Shown piece after piece: positions 42,910 to 53,814 of a stretch of 64,000 bases of DNA. This DNA comes from Phymatolithon calcareum (Eukaryota > Rhodophyta > Florideophyceae > Hapalidiales), in contig OZ345366.1 in assembly GCA_977006965.1 (NCBI GenBank), positions 2,418,001 to 2,482,000 on the forward strand, written 5' to 3'. Position numbers and translations under genes: made by a program. The notes under the pieces are model-generated. The model saw nothing but the letters and a program-made list of their open reading frames with translations, did no database searches and was not told where the DNA came from. Within the stretch, counting starts at the first letter, position 1. Each line of letters opens with the position of its first letter.

Positions 42910-45309
42910 ATGGCGTCGGTACCTCGTGTGGCAATTCTCATTTCATTTTTTGCTACATTAGTCATTTCGAACTCAGCCATTGTGTCTTCCAACGAGAGCA
43001 CTGGGCTCGCCGGTCCCACTGTATCAGCAGGTAGAGTCATGGGCATATCCGCGCGATATTATGGCTTCCGCACCCATCCCATCGGCTCTTACTGCAGCCA
43101 TTGGCGCAAATGTCAAAAGGGCTTGACGTGCGAATTCTGGCTCGGAAATGGCGGGTATGGACTTGGAACGTGCAAGCGAGTTGTACCGCCCGGCAAGCCA
43201 TGTTCCAAGCATTACTTTATCTGCAAAAAGCCATCAATCTGCAAAAATGGATACGGGGGAACACTGTGTCGGAATGTTCTCTCTGTTGCTGGAAAATGTA
43301 ACGATCGGAAGCGAACTGTTTGCAAGTATGGCCTTCAGTGCTACAAGGGCTATTGTTACCGAAAAGGAGGATACGCGGTGAAGTGCGACAACAAGTATTA
43401 TCTCTGCAGACCGGGGCTCCAGTGCTCTGGCGCACAGGGAAGGAAAATTTGTAAGGTTCTTGTTGCAAAGGGCCGTTATTGTGGCTACAATAACGCTGTG
43501 TGCTATCCGGGACATACGTGCTACGGGTCAGGATTCTTGGGTAAGAAATGTGTCCAATTCATGGGGAGAAACAAGTATTGCGGTGGGAAGCACATGCTTT
43601 GCCACAAAGGACTCACTTGTGTTAGATCTGGCAAGAAAGCGCTCTGCGTGGCCGCACGTGGGAAGGGCCATGTTTGTGGCTCCACATACAAGCTATGCAA
43701 GAAAGGTCTCACGTGCTATCAGTGGGGAAAAGGACCGAAGCGCTGCGTTGGAGTCATGAAGAGGAATCAAAAATGCAGTGGAAAATTCATGGCATGTGCA
43801 GGCACCGATACGTGTGTTGGGAAGCCACGCCATAAGAAGTGCTTGGGAGCCAGAGCGAAAGGACAGACATGTCAGATTGGTAGGTACTCATACAACTACT
43901 GTGTTAAGGGTCTCACTTGCATCAAATTCAAAGGGCAGACCAAGTGCTACGGGGTTATGGGACCTAATGGAAACTGCAGTGGACCGTTCATGACATGTTA
44001 CACCGGGTTCAAGTGCGTCGGTGTGAAACGACAGAAGAGGTGCAGGGAGGGATTAGACAAGGGTCGCCCGTGCTACTCGCCGTACGACTACTGTGCAAAG
44101 GGACTGTATTGTCTGGGGAAGGAGAAATATGCTTGATGCTATGGAGTAATGGGATACAACGGCGATTGCACTGGCAAATTTATGGCTTGCACAAAGGGCC
44201 TCGAGTGTAAGGGACCGTCCAACCGGAAGAGATGCCTCAAGGCGCTACCCAAGGGAGGCATTTGCGATGGAGTGTACAGGTTCTGTTCGAAGGGATTGAA
44301 ATGTCGCAAGATCTATGGCGGTAGGAGATGCGTTGGTGTGATGAAGAAGGGCGGTGACTGTACTGGCCGGTACATGGTGTGCAGTGGTTATCTGAAATGC
44401 GTTGCTCCTCGTGGGGCTCGCAAGCAGTGCTGGCCAACTGGGGATCTTGGTGGAAAATGCGACGGTCGGTACAACACTTGCAAGGCGGGGTATACTTGCT
44501 ACAAGGGCTATTGTATCAAGTACATCAATATTAATCGCAGCTGTAAGGGCAAGTACTTGCATTGCAGCAAAGGACTTGTGTGTGCCAAATGGGGCAGCCA
44601 GAGTCGTTGCGTGAGACCTTCTGGAAAGGGTGGTCAATGCGTCAAGCCGTTTGTGGTTTGCAAGTCTGGATTGACTTGCTACGGCAAGGGCAACAAGAAG
44701 AGATGTTCCGGAGTGATGAAGTTGAACGCCAGTTGCGAGGGAAGTCATATGTACTGCAAGGCGGGACTGTCGTGCGTTGGATACCCAGGGAAGAGAAAGT
44801 GCAAGTACCTTGCCAAGAAGGGCGGGCTTTGCGGTATTCCGTATCACTATTGCGAGTCGAATCTTGTTTGTTTGGCCACGAGAAAGGGGAGAGGAAAGTG
44901 TGTTGGTGTAACCAAGGCGTACGGACGATGTGATGGAAAGTTTGCCGTGAACATGGTGTGCGGTGCTGGCCTGACATGTGTAGGCGAGAAGGTCAAGAAG
45001 TGCATGAGTCAGGTGTACTTGGGACGTAAGTGTGGGAGTTACTATGGAAATTGCATGGAAGGTCACTACTGTAAGAAACAGGGTAAGAGTGCTTTCGGTA
45101 TTTGTTTCAAAGTGCTGAAATCGGGCTACAAATGCGAGGGCAAGTATTTGATGTGTAGCAATAACCATCTTTGTGCCGGTATTAAGGGCAGCAAAGAGTG
45201 CAGGAAGCCGATGTCCCGTGGGCAGCGATGTGATGATCCGTACTGGGTTTGTGCTCGAGGGCTCATTTGCAAGTCGCTTCCAGGGAAACATTACAAATGG
45301 TGCTACTAA
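42910..45309 (+). pseudogene. Giant secreted four-cysteine repeat protein, left copy with one nonsense codon
   Basis: 799 codons in one frame, the same length as the intact copy at 55448-57847, but codon 409 is TGA (44134-44136) where the other copy has CGA, a C-to-T change at a CpG. Everything before and after remains open. It has a signal peptide (MASVPRVAILISFFATLVIS) and units with C-x5-8-C-x5-C-x6-12-C spacing (e.g. CGGKHMLCHKGLTC). If translated as is, a 408-residue product with about 11 units results. Otherwise the gene is a very young pseudogene. TATA box and 5' leader are present; the 5' flank differs from the other copy but the 3' flank matches for about 550 bp. Confidence 0.85.
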
Positions 45310-45860
45310 GCTGCCTTTCGAGCTGCTCCATCGTCATCTCTCAAACTATTTATCTGTCATCAGACAGTAACTTGTTATTTAGCTTGAGATCGTAATTCGT
45401 TAGAAGCTGCAATTGCTTTCTGAATCAAGTCAACTATTATAAACAGCCGATTCGCACATTCCGTGTCTGTCGACCAGGTAATGCACCAATCGGTCCTAAT
45501 CTTAAGGGAAAGTGGGCAAAAGCATGTGTAAGATTCACCTATTGAAGCAAATTTCGAAGTGCTTCTATCAGCAAGCCAGATGTACATGCATTTACTGATG
45601 CCCGTGGCAAGCAGTCACAACAATCCTTTTGATAGCGAGCATGAAAGCATCAGAGATCTCAAAAAGCTATAGAACGACGCACTACAAGCCATCTATAAAC
45701 TGCACCATTAGTCAGTGCAGCGTGAATGACTTTTCAAATATCGTTGCCCCACGAACTTTTCTCTTTCCGTTGGTCTTCGGTAGAGCATGCAAGTAATCTC
45801 TTGTTTCTCCGTGCGCATAAAACCTGAACTAGCTACTCAAAACTTCCAATATTCAATATC
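45310..45860 (+). repeat. 3' flank shared with the inverted partner gene
   Basis: Matches the reverse complement of about 54860-55447, e.g. CAGACAGTAACTTGTTATTT and GATCGTAATTCGTTAGAAGC, then again CCCACGAACTTTT...TTGGTCTTC. This shows that the duplication was segmental and not only of the coding sequence. Confidence 0.7.
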
Positions 45861-45899
45861 GAAAACAAAATCAACCATATGAATGCGTTGCTTCTTAAA

Positions 45900-46145
45900 A
45901 GAAACAACGCAGTCAGAACTAATTTTCTGTATTGTTTTTGAATGCCCTCACGTTCTTATGAATATACGAGCGAGGCGTCCTCGATTGCTGATCAGCTTCT
46001 ACCAGCTCTTGTTCCTTCATTGGTCTTCTTGTAATAACCCCTTGTTTCCCTGATCGGTTATATCTTAGCAGCAATGTGATGATCCGTACTGTGTTTCTGC
46101 TCGAGGGCTCATTTGAAAGCTTCCATGGAAGCACGAAATGTCACT
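45900..46145. pseudogene. Relic of a third Cys-rich gene C-terminus plus repeat
   Basis: 46068-46120 on the plus strand resembles the last unit of the 799-aa proteins (CDDPYCVSARGLI then a stop, versus CDDPYWVCARGLIC). It follows an inverted copy of the repeat found at 41815 and 53625. LINE copy E sits just downstream. Confidence 0.55.
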
Positions 46146-46200
46146 TTGCATCCGTCATGCGAGTGAAATCGTCTGGGTTGGATATACCAGCAAGTATACT

Positions 46201-46850
46201 TTTTTTTTTTTTCCTTTCAAGTTTATTTAAAAGCCCCACAGACTTCCGAAGATATGGGCAAGGCTTCCTCTGGTGCTACCTACCTTTGTGTAGCTCACAA
46301 AACGTCCACTAGAATCGCAGACGGGAAAACTTAGGACTCAAAGTAGTCCTATCTCAGTCCTCTACGGGATTGTTGGTGCTTGGACTCGACCACTTTTTGC
46401 CTTGCATTCTGCGGATTAATACAGGCCTTCTTCGTTCTCCATGCGTTCTATGAGTGTCTTGCTAAATAGTAAGAGCTCATCTAGCGCCTTTTCTGTTTCC
46501 AGTCGTTTTTCTCCTTCGAGTTCGTACCCTGCTAGCGTGCGTTCAAGGGTCTCCATATGCTCTCTGGCTCTGGTGCCGAATTCTTCAGTCATACTTGTTG
46601 TTGACACCTGTGGGAATCTGCCACAGGCATACTGCAGTGCGAGTTGTCTGTGCTTCACCTTGGGGAACTTGAGGATTGCTGGCAATTCTCTTGTTTTGTC
46701 GTATGGTATCTTTCTTTTCCGCTTCGATTCTAGGCGGTCTCCTTCCATTTCCAGAAATTTCGATCGAAGTGCTTGCGACGATTGGTTTGCTTGGATATGC
46801 TTTACCGCTTCACCGAACGGCTCTCTGGTCTCCATCGCGGCGATATCTTT
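46201..46850 (-). mobile_element. LINE copy E, 5'-truncated
   Basis: Minus-strand insertion with a 13-bp target duplication CAGCAAGTATACT (46188-46200 and 46851-46863) and a poly(A) tail (T-run at 46201). The frame starting KDIAAMETREPFGEAVKHI is open to the stop at 46416 and nearly identical to copy A at 23.3 kb. The C-terminal domain (KHRQLALQYACGRFPQVSTT) is complete, the 5' part is absent. Confidence 0.88.
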
Positions 46851-46919
46851 CAGCAAGTATACTGGTTCAGCCTTGTTGGAAAATTGAAGTTCCCCGATAT
46901 CGAAATTAGCCAAACGTAC

Positions 46920-48300
46920 TCAAGTGAGCCAGATAACGTAGTCTAATATCAGCCTGATGACAAGCGAAGCCAAGCTTTCCGATCGGTGAGATGACTTAGA
47001 TGAAAGCAACTATTGTCGTCCTAGATTCACAGCCAGAAGGTAAGATCATTGAAGCATAATCGGTTCCACGATTGTAGTATCCTCGACGGCCTATGAATCC
47101 ATGGTTGTGTCCACGACGAGTGGAACACATCGTCTCCGGCGTTCGGTATTAGCCACACTAGCTCGTGCTAGAATTCTTATATTGGTTTCAGTTTTCTTCT
47201 TGATGCTTCAGTGGGATTTTATATCTTTTCTGTTACGGTGATTTCCTCACCCAACCTGGGTAAACACTTGTGTTCCTAGTGAACACGAATTAGAACTATC
47301 ACGAAATCAGTCCAATGAATACGACTGCAAAAAAACGAAATAAATGTTGAGTGTCTCGACCAAGAGATGGCTAACTATGTCGTGGTAGTCCACGTAGAAA
47401 ATTCTACAAGTGGTACTACGAAGCTGCAGCTCTAGCCCTTCCCTCATGGAAGCGCTAGACCTGCAGCTTCGCAGCACCACTTGTAATCTCTCGAAATGTT
47501 TATCTGTCGTCAAACAGTAATATGTCATTCATCGTGAGATCGTAATTTATTAGTAGCTGCATTTGCTTTCAGAACCAAGAGCACAACTATAAATCGTTAC
47601 CTAACCGAGTTCGAAAAGGAAGCCAACAAGTGCATAAATAGAATTCCCATAAGCCATTACGAAAAAACATCAATTTCCTCGATCTCCGCAAGGTCCTAGA
47701 ACTTCAGAGCGTTGGCGAACGAAATAGATATGTGCCGGAAATGTGCGGTCAGCGGCTAGAGGTCTTGAGGACATCTAATCATATAGTGCTACCGCGTCTG
47801 ACTCACTGCATCTGAGGAGCTCCATCCAGAGTTCGATCCCTGGACTTCTAATTTCCTAAACTAATCTTCTGGACAAAAGGGATGGGAGGGTGAAAGAACA
47901 AAGGAAACAATTGCACAATGCGGTCGAGCGGAGGGAGTCGGATGTTGCGCGGCTGTACATTCGTATCTTGTTGTTGAGATGCACGCGTTCGAGGTTTGGC
48001 AGGTGCTATGATCTTGAGCTCGGAATCTTTCGATACGCTGGACTTCAGTTCACCGTTGGTCGCAGCTGGACGGGCACTCGTGGCGGTTACTGACAGCTAC
48101 GAGCTGGGTATGACAAGATCAAGGACACCCGTTGAATCTGATCGCCGTGCGGCTAATCCGTATTGTACAACTGGTTCATTGTGTACCTTTGCGCTTCGGC
48201 GCGTAGGACTCTCGTCTTCGTCCCTGCTTCGATGTTTTGATAAACGCTCCTCTGCGTTCCTTCAAATTGCATTCGCTCACGTTAAGGTTTGGCAAGAACA
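46920..48300. other. Spacer with a relic of the Cys-rich gene 3' flank
   Basis: 47480-47600 matches the 3' flank of the two large Cys-rich genes (TTTATCTGTC, GAGATCGTAAT, AGCTGCATTTGCTTTC). Just before it a hairpin (47401-47485) pairs CAAGTGGT...CGAAGCTGCAG with CTGCAGCTTCG...ACCACTTG. A tRNA-like stretch at 47758-47851 was not accepted. A 132-codon frame at 47996-48394 is of unknown status. Confidence 0.35.
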
Positions 48301-48309
48301 GCGCACCGC

Positions 48310-48735
48310 ACTAAGCAGTGAGACTGAAAGAAAAAAGAGGTCGCCAACTCAAATTCTGTTGCAAGCAAGAATTGAAATACGATCCGAGAGGTAGACTCGA
48401 ATTTTGTCGTGTAATGGTGTGTCCGCAGATTTCCAAAGTGGATACAAAATGTGCAGATCACTCAAGGAGAAAACAGCCCAACTTGACTGAAGAAACTTCT
48501 CCCGCGTCGTGGCAATCGCTGCCAACGACTGAGAATAGACACTCAGCAGGATCCTGGAAAAGCCTGCATGAACCACGACAGATGAGAACAACGTGTCCCG
48601 AGCCATTGACGAAATACTGCAAAATTCTGATTAAGGCAACTGAAGTTTCTAGTCTAGTAGAACGCAAAGGAAAGTGCCAACTTCCTCGTGTTGGGACACA
48701 TGGTACCTTCTCAATAAAGCCGCTTTTTTACTACT
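48310..48735 (+). mobile_element. LINE family 2, 3' end copy
   Basis: Aligns with 2300-2735: GATTAAGGCAACTGAAGTTT, TTCTAGTCTAGTAGAACGC, GGACACATGGTACCTTCTCA, ending TCAATAAAGCC. Coding remnants are shifted. The 5' border is unclear. Confidence 0.55.
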
Positions 48736-49384
48736 GAGAGGAGATATCTACCACTTGCTGACAAGTGTGCAAGTTATTTACGTATTTACACCCCTGGCAT
48801 AGGTACTGCGCCTTTACAGTTTTCACCATCTTGATATTCAACTACTTTAATGAAAATGTAAGCGAAGGATTGTAGCGCAACGAAAAGCCTCTCAGGTGCA
48901 ATGATAATTGACAAAGGGAGCTTCAATTAAACCGAAACCCATCTTGATAGTCATTCTCCCTCGTTCTCATATCAACAATGCACCGAACATCCTAGCTTTT
49001 CCATAATTTGAGAAGGTCAAGAGCGGAACGTGGGGTCCCGTGAATCATCTTCTAGATGCCCAGCGCCTCAATCGGCAGATTTGCAATTCGATAAGCACAG
49101 CATTTAGGGTAGGTAAACAATGCAGACACTTTGCATTCTATGCATGGCATACAGTATAACCCACGTGTAGACCTTATATGCGTTTAATCGCATACGAAGC
49201 AAAGAAAAATTCGCAACTTGCAGAACATCGCGAGTTTTCATATTTTTTACTTGTTGATTATCGAAGAGGGCTGTTTGCCTTCTACACAGATGCTCTTCGC
49301 CTTCAGTCAACCGAGCACCCCTTTGCAGAAAATCAGTATTGGGTGTCTACTGTGGGATTACCGCGGTGATCGAACTTGTCGCCT

Positions 49385-49579
49385 AACAACGTACTCTAGC
49401 GTCGTCGAAGATGAGTATAGAAATTGAGTTTGTGTGCAAGAGACTCACAGGAGCTCTTGCTGGGAGAGAATTACGAATCAAGAACGTATTGAGTAGCCAG
49501 AGGACTTTAGCTTAGAGATTATCGCGAGAGCTGCCCCGTTACTTCAAGGTGAGGCTTTGGGAGCTCTCAAAATAAAAAT
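49385..49579 (+). repeat. Dispersed repeat family R, copy 3 (continues at 50917)
   Basis: Joins to 50917-50935 once the MULE is removed, giving GGGAGCTCTCAAAATAAAAA then TCATCAAATATCCCC as in the copies near 1560 and 10400. The plus frame reads KRLTGALAGRELRIKN and KVRLWELSK. Confidence 0.45.
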
Positions 49580-50906
49580 GAGGAAATTCGCTGCATGGAC
49601 CGAAAAAGGTTGCAAAATTCGCTAAATCGGCACCCTTGCAAAAACTACTACTCGTTATGATTTCAGCTAGACAGCCGCTTATCATTACACGTAATTAAGA
49701 GGATTTATTGAGAAGGTACCATGTGTCCCAAATTGAGGAAAGTCGGCACGTTTCTAATCACGTTATACTAGCATCGAGAGTTGTCAGTTATCTTATTCAG
49801 AATTGCATAATGTCACGTCAATGGCTCGTGCCACTTCATTCTCTTCGGTAGGGGTCCATGTGGGTTTCTTCAGGGTTCTGCTGAGTGTACCAATTGCACA
49901 TGCTCCTTGACTATCCATATCTTCAGTCAGCTTCCTTATTATTACACTACTAATCCGCTACGCAAAGTACTCTGCACCTCGTCGCATTCGACTGCTAAGC
50001 TAACTCACAGCGCTCTCGCCCGAACCGTCTGAACTCATGGAGAAGATGGGTGGGTGACCTCCCTGGAGCAAACTTTGACGACGTTCTCAACCTCGTAATC
50101 GCCCACAACACGTATATCGGCAAGGCAAGTTCCTCACGCCTTGCTGCTACAAGAAGCACCAGGAAAAATCCTCTGAGCGGAGAAGCCGCTTGTGGAGCCG
50201 GAGGTCATCGAAAGTGACATGCTGAGGTTTGTTGTTAGCAGCCAAGTGACACCATTCCCTGTGGTAGTTAACAGCGACTACCGCGCTACATGCACTTGCC
50301 GCCACTTTGAAGAGCACCAGCGGCCATGTATCCACGTCGTCGCTGCACTTTTGAACTGTTCTGGACGCTTGGCGCAGCATCGAGTCGCGTTCGACCCGTG
50401 AAACAAGATCTGGTGTGGGACCCATGGCTATTGATAACGTGGGCCAAGCAACACGAGGGCATCATCATTCGTGTTGCAGTCACTGGTTACCAGCTAGTAC
50501 AGGATGATTTGGTTCCGTTTGACCTTGTCGCTAAGCTGGGCCGCAAGCGCAAGAGGCCCTACTTCCCGTCCGAAGTGAGGTCCCGCCACGGCTCCTCGTG
50601 CGGAAACAACGGTTACTTCTCGCAGAAATGCGCCAAGCCGAACATCCGCAATATTGTTGACGCGAAGCGAAAATACATCGACAAAGCAGCTCAGTCCATG
50701 ATAATTGACCTCACCGCCTGCGATGACGGAGATGCTACTTGCGACGAGGAGCTGAAGCATAGAGTTGCGCATGAAATGAATATTATTTTTTTGATAAGTT
50801 TATTTCTGTGGAGTGTTCTGTGTATCATAACGAGTAGTAGTTATTGCAAGGGGTGCCGATTTAGCGAATTTTGCCACCTTTTTCGGTCCATGCAGCGAAT
50901 TTTCTC
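49580..50906 (+). mobile_element. Mutator-like element (MULE) with long TIRs
   Basis: Terminal inverted repeats of about 80 bp starting GAGGAAATTCGCTGCATGG (right end GAGAAAATTCGCTGCATGG) with a 10-bp target duplication AAATAAAAAT at 49570-49579 and 50907-50916. Coding remnants: a SWIM zinc-finger motif CTCRHFEEHQRPCIHVVAAL (50192-50400) and, one frame over, GRKRKRPYFPSEVRS followed by CGNNGYFSQKCAK, the basic plus zinc-knuckle C-terminus of MULE transposases. The DDE core is absent, so it is a deletion derivative. A fragment of LINE family 2 (49698-49760, minus, ends TTATTGAGAAGGTACC) is nested inside. Confidence 0.85.
50192..50766 (+). pseudogene. MULE transposase C-terminal remnant
   Basis: Two overlapping frames hold the C-terminal domains of a Mutator-type transposase: SWIM-type Cys/His finger (C-x-C-x-n-C-x-H in CTCRHFEEHQRPCIH) in the first frame, then after a frameshift near 50326-50400 a segment WAKQHEGIIIRVAV and GRKRKRPYF plus C..CG-like knuckle (CGNNGYFSQKC). 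No catalytic DDE region is present upstream inside the element. Confidence 0.7.
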
Positions 50907-51163
50907 AAATAAAAATCATCAAATATCCCCTCTTCGCCTTCAGCAGACTCCTTTATTGCTCCAAAGTCACTTTATGGAAAAGAAGGCTAGCTATGAGTAA
51001 ACCAGTTTTATGCGATATTTCGCATGTAACTTTGTAATCATAGTTGATATTCATTGCAGCAGGATTTTCAACAAGGACGAAAAATTCAAAAAAGCACAAT
51101 GTGCCATCAAAAACGTACATTTTCCTTATATGCGAAAAATCGCATGCTCCATCATGCACGTGG

Positions 51164-51356
51164 AGACCAGAGGTGGGTTTTTGTGTTGGTTTAACACGAA
51201 TCAGTGGACTATAGTCCACTGATTCGTGTTACACCAACAAGAAAAGAAACTATTCCATAGACAAAATCCAGCCAAAACCTCTTGGCCCTAGGAAAGTTGC
51301 CCCAAGCGTCGGCAGATGCGTTGGTAACTTTTAAATAAAAATCTACCTTTCTTCTT
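51164..51356 (+). mobile_element. SINE-like retroposon, 193 bp, with internal palindrome
   Basis: Flanked by a 17-bp target duplication CTCCATCATGCACGTGG (51147-51163 and 51357-51373). It ends with the shared tail GATGCGTTGGTAACTTTTAA then ATAAAAATCTACC. Inside, 51192-51231 is a 40-bp perfect palindrome (arm TAACACGAATCAGTGGACTA), extended by imperfect GTTGG/CCAAC flanks. Its 5' half is unrelated to the 512-bp elements, so only the tail is shared. Confidence 0.85.
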
Positions 51357-51373
51357 CTCCATCATGCACGTGG

Positions 51374-52800
51374 GATAATTACCTGCAGGAATATCATAGA
51401 CTGATTACTGAAGAAATAAATGCGTTTTGAAAACATTGGGTGCGAGATTAAACTGTCGTGGAAATGTGGGCCTTATGCAAGAACAGGGAATATGAAATAA
51501 TTTATTATAAAAAAGCTCCCAAAACCTCAATTTATGCACGTACAGTATCATACCAACCGTAACTTGGTGTCTGAGTAGTTTCATCTCATGTCAGAAAGTA
51601 TGGTATGAGGCGATTTTTGCTGCACATCTACATTACAACACAAAGCATAGCCAAAAGTAAAATAGAGTGGATACATGCAAGGGCAGTAACAACAATGATC
51701 TCTCCATACGACGCTTTTCGAAAACATGACACAGTATATTTTTTGGGGATGCTCTACAGGTCGTTTGACAGAAATTCAATGCTACTTTGTACTCATGCCG
51801 TAATGAAAGAATTGCAAGACTAGGAAGCGGAATGAACGACAATAGGCATTGTAAGAAGCCCTCAACGCCAGCACTCGCCGAAACCAGAGAAGCTTCACGT
51901 GTGCTACGTTCCATTTCCTACATACAATGCATTAGACTGTCATCTCATCGTCATTATGATCTTTAACTCTAATAATGAGTTCATCGCCTGCATTGTTTCC
52001 TCCTCCGGTTCCGCGTCCAGATTTAGCCTCTTGCTGTGAATTGTATTGCCTCAAGGCTCTCCTCCGCAACTTCCCCAAAGGAAGCCGTACAATGATCTGC
52101 CCATACGAAGCGCGTCATTGAAAAGGCACCAGTTTTATCGATGCGCTACAGGTCTTGTGAAAAAATTGAGCTCCACTGGGTAGTAACGTGGAAACCGTGT
52201 GTGGATGCCTGAGGAAGAAAACGTCGACGCTATTGAACATAACCTACGCAATTCGCACAAGACAAGTTGCAAGTTTCATGTTCCTAGAATTCATACAAAA
52301 TAATGAAAATGTGCTGACTTCGATGACAAACATGAGCTCAAGTTACTGCTCTTGGCACTTTCTTAAGAAATCCACGGAGCACGCATGTTGTCTCTGAAAA
52401 GCCACGAAGAAAAGTCAGTTCACCCTATTTCCGACCCCGATTTCTAAAATTTTTCTTTCCGAATCAGTGTCGAATGGGCTCTTTGAGCTCCAGCATGCTC
52501 ACGTGCAGAGTTCTTATTTGAAAGACAAAAGTTTACAGCACTATACTCATGACTTCCCGGTACGTCCCCTGGTGGATATATGTACTTCGTATAAACTCTT
52601 ACACAAATGGTCTGCTAGAGGCAAGCACATTTATAGAGCTGGACCAGCCAACGAGATCGACTGAAATATCTATTTGTACTTTCTCGTTCTGGGCATCATA
52701 AATCGCTCTTCGGCAGCCTACTTAACGAGTGGTTTCGCAACCAGCCTTCAACCAGTTTCACAGAGAAGTCCACCACTTGCGCAGCACTCAACCCGAAAGA
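51374..52800. other. Spacer with a weak direct repeat
   Basis: 51690-51775 and 52088-52175 resemble each other (ACAATGATCT-CCCATACGA..., GATGCGCTACAGGTC-like). No gene is recognised. From about 52650 on, sequence aligns with the 5' leader of the small peptide genes. Confidence 0.35.
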
Positions 52801-52844
52801 AACCTTACCTTTCACTATCCACTTCTCACAGCATCACTATCGCA

Positions 52845-53054
52845 ATGTCATCTCCAAGGATGTTTTTCGCTCTTGTCGGCGCTCTAACCTTCGTCCTCGC
52901 AACCGCTAACGCTCAGTTCTGCAACTACATAGACGCCTGCACCAAATCCAAGCTTGTTGGACTCAAGCACGGAGTTCTAATCGATGAGTGCAGGAAAGCT
53001 TTCAAGATTTCCTGCGATTGCGAGCTCACGTATATCGGGAAGCTGAACAAGTAA
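52845..53054 (+). CDS. 69-aa secreted four-cysteine peptide, copy 3 (diverged)
   Basis: Same length and layout as the arm copies: leader ending TANA, mature QFCNYIDACTKSKLVGLK, and the four shared cysteines, plus an extra Cys two residues before the last (ISCDC instead of IANDC). Changes are concentrated in the leader and exposed residues while GLK-GVL-DECR-AFKI and YIGKLNK are retained, which suggests selection on the protein. The upstream leader (AGCAC/GCATTCAACxCGAAA, CACTTCTCACAG-ATCAC) and the downstream TTGCCGAATAAA are also shared. Function unknown. Confidence 0.8.
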   Translation: MSSPRMFFALVGALTFVLATANAQFCNYIDACTKSKLVGLKHGVLIDECRKAFKISCDCELTYIGKLNK

Positions 53055-53196
53055 ACTGAACAAGAAATGCGACGTTCGGTATCGTTCTTCCTCAAAATAG
53101 TACGCCTCAAACGTGCAAAAATGTGCTGCTTCCTCGCTCCGCGCAGGTCTTATCCGCCATCGTGCCGAAATGAATAGTACTAAATTAGTCTTGCCG

Positions 53197-53202
53197 AATA
53201 AA
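53197..53202 (+). terminator. Poly(A) signal of peptide copy 3
   Basis: AATAAA 143 bp after the stop in the same TTAGTCTTGC-GAATAAA context as the other copies. Confidence 0.6.
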
Positions 53203-53624
53203 GGTGCCCGAAATTTTCATTTTCTCCCTATCACGCTCCACGACATTAACTGTGTTAGAGAATGGAATTTTTCCGATCTGTCGCTGACTTTATACTTCTC
53301 ACTATGGTCTACGATCCGTCCTCGTCCTGTGATCTTTCGTGAAACATTGCTGTTGTAGCTTCTCGGCCGAGCTCCACACAAACCGCACAGCGAAGCAGTA
53401 CTGCCTACGTACACATGCAATCGGCCCTTCAATAAACGCGTGGATTGTTTCCGCAGGTGTATACAACAAGCATGGTAGAGATATTCGGATATATGTTTCG
53501 ATATGGAGACCCTGGACCGCAACCTTTCAGGATATTAACTTAAAGGGAAAACAGAATCGCGACTAACTCAGCTAAAACCGCATCGATAGCATGCAAAGTG
53601 ATAAAGTTCCTTTTAACAGTAAGA

Positions 53625-53790
53625 AGCTAAGATATAACCGATAAAGGACGCGCGGGGCTATTACAAGAAAACCAGATAAAGAACCTCAGCTGGTAATAGC
53701 TAATCAGCACTTGAGGACGCCTTGCTGTTACATTCGTAAGACTGTGAGGCGTTCAAAAATAAGACAGTAAATAAAGCTGCTTTGTTGCAT
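53625..53790 (+). repeat. Repeat related to 41815-41960 and 45900-46070
   Basis: Shared words include AAGATATAACCGAT, CTATTACAAGAA, AGCTGGTAATAGCTAATCAG and AGGACGCCTTGCTG. The copy at 45.9 kb is inverted. Origin unknown; its proximity to the Cys-rich copies suggests that it travelled with them. Confidence 0.5.
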
Positions 53791-53814
53791 AAAAAGACGG
53801 TCGATTCAGATTCC

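Noticed and set aside
44245-45291. 348-codon minus-strand ORF opposite the left Cys-rich gene (and a 467-codon one at 55466-56869)
   Set aside because: Shadow frames: the Cys-rich codon bias leaves the antisense strand open. The sense frames have signal peptides and regular units.
47758-47851. tRNA-like stretch with a 7-bp acceptor pairing (AGAGGTC/GACTTCT) and a GTTCGATCC box
   Set aside because: The D-arm region is about twice the normal length, the anticodon stem has a mismatch and the T-stem is incomplete. It is more likely a degenerate or chance match.
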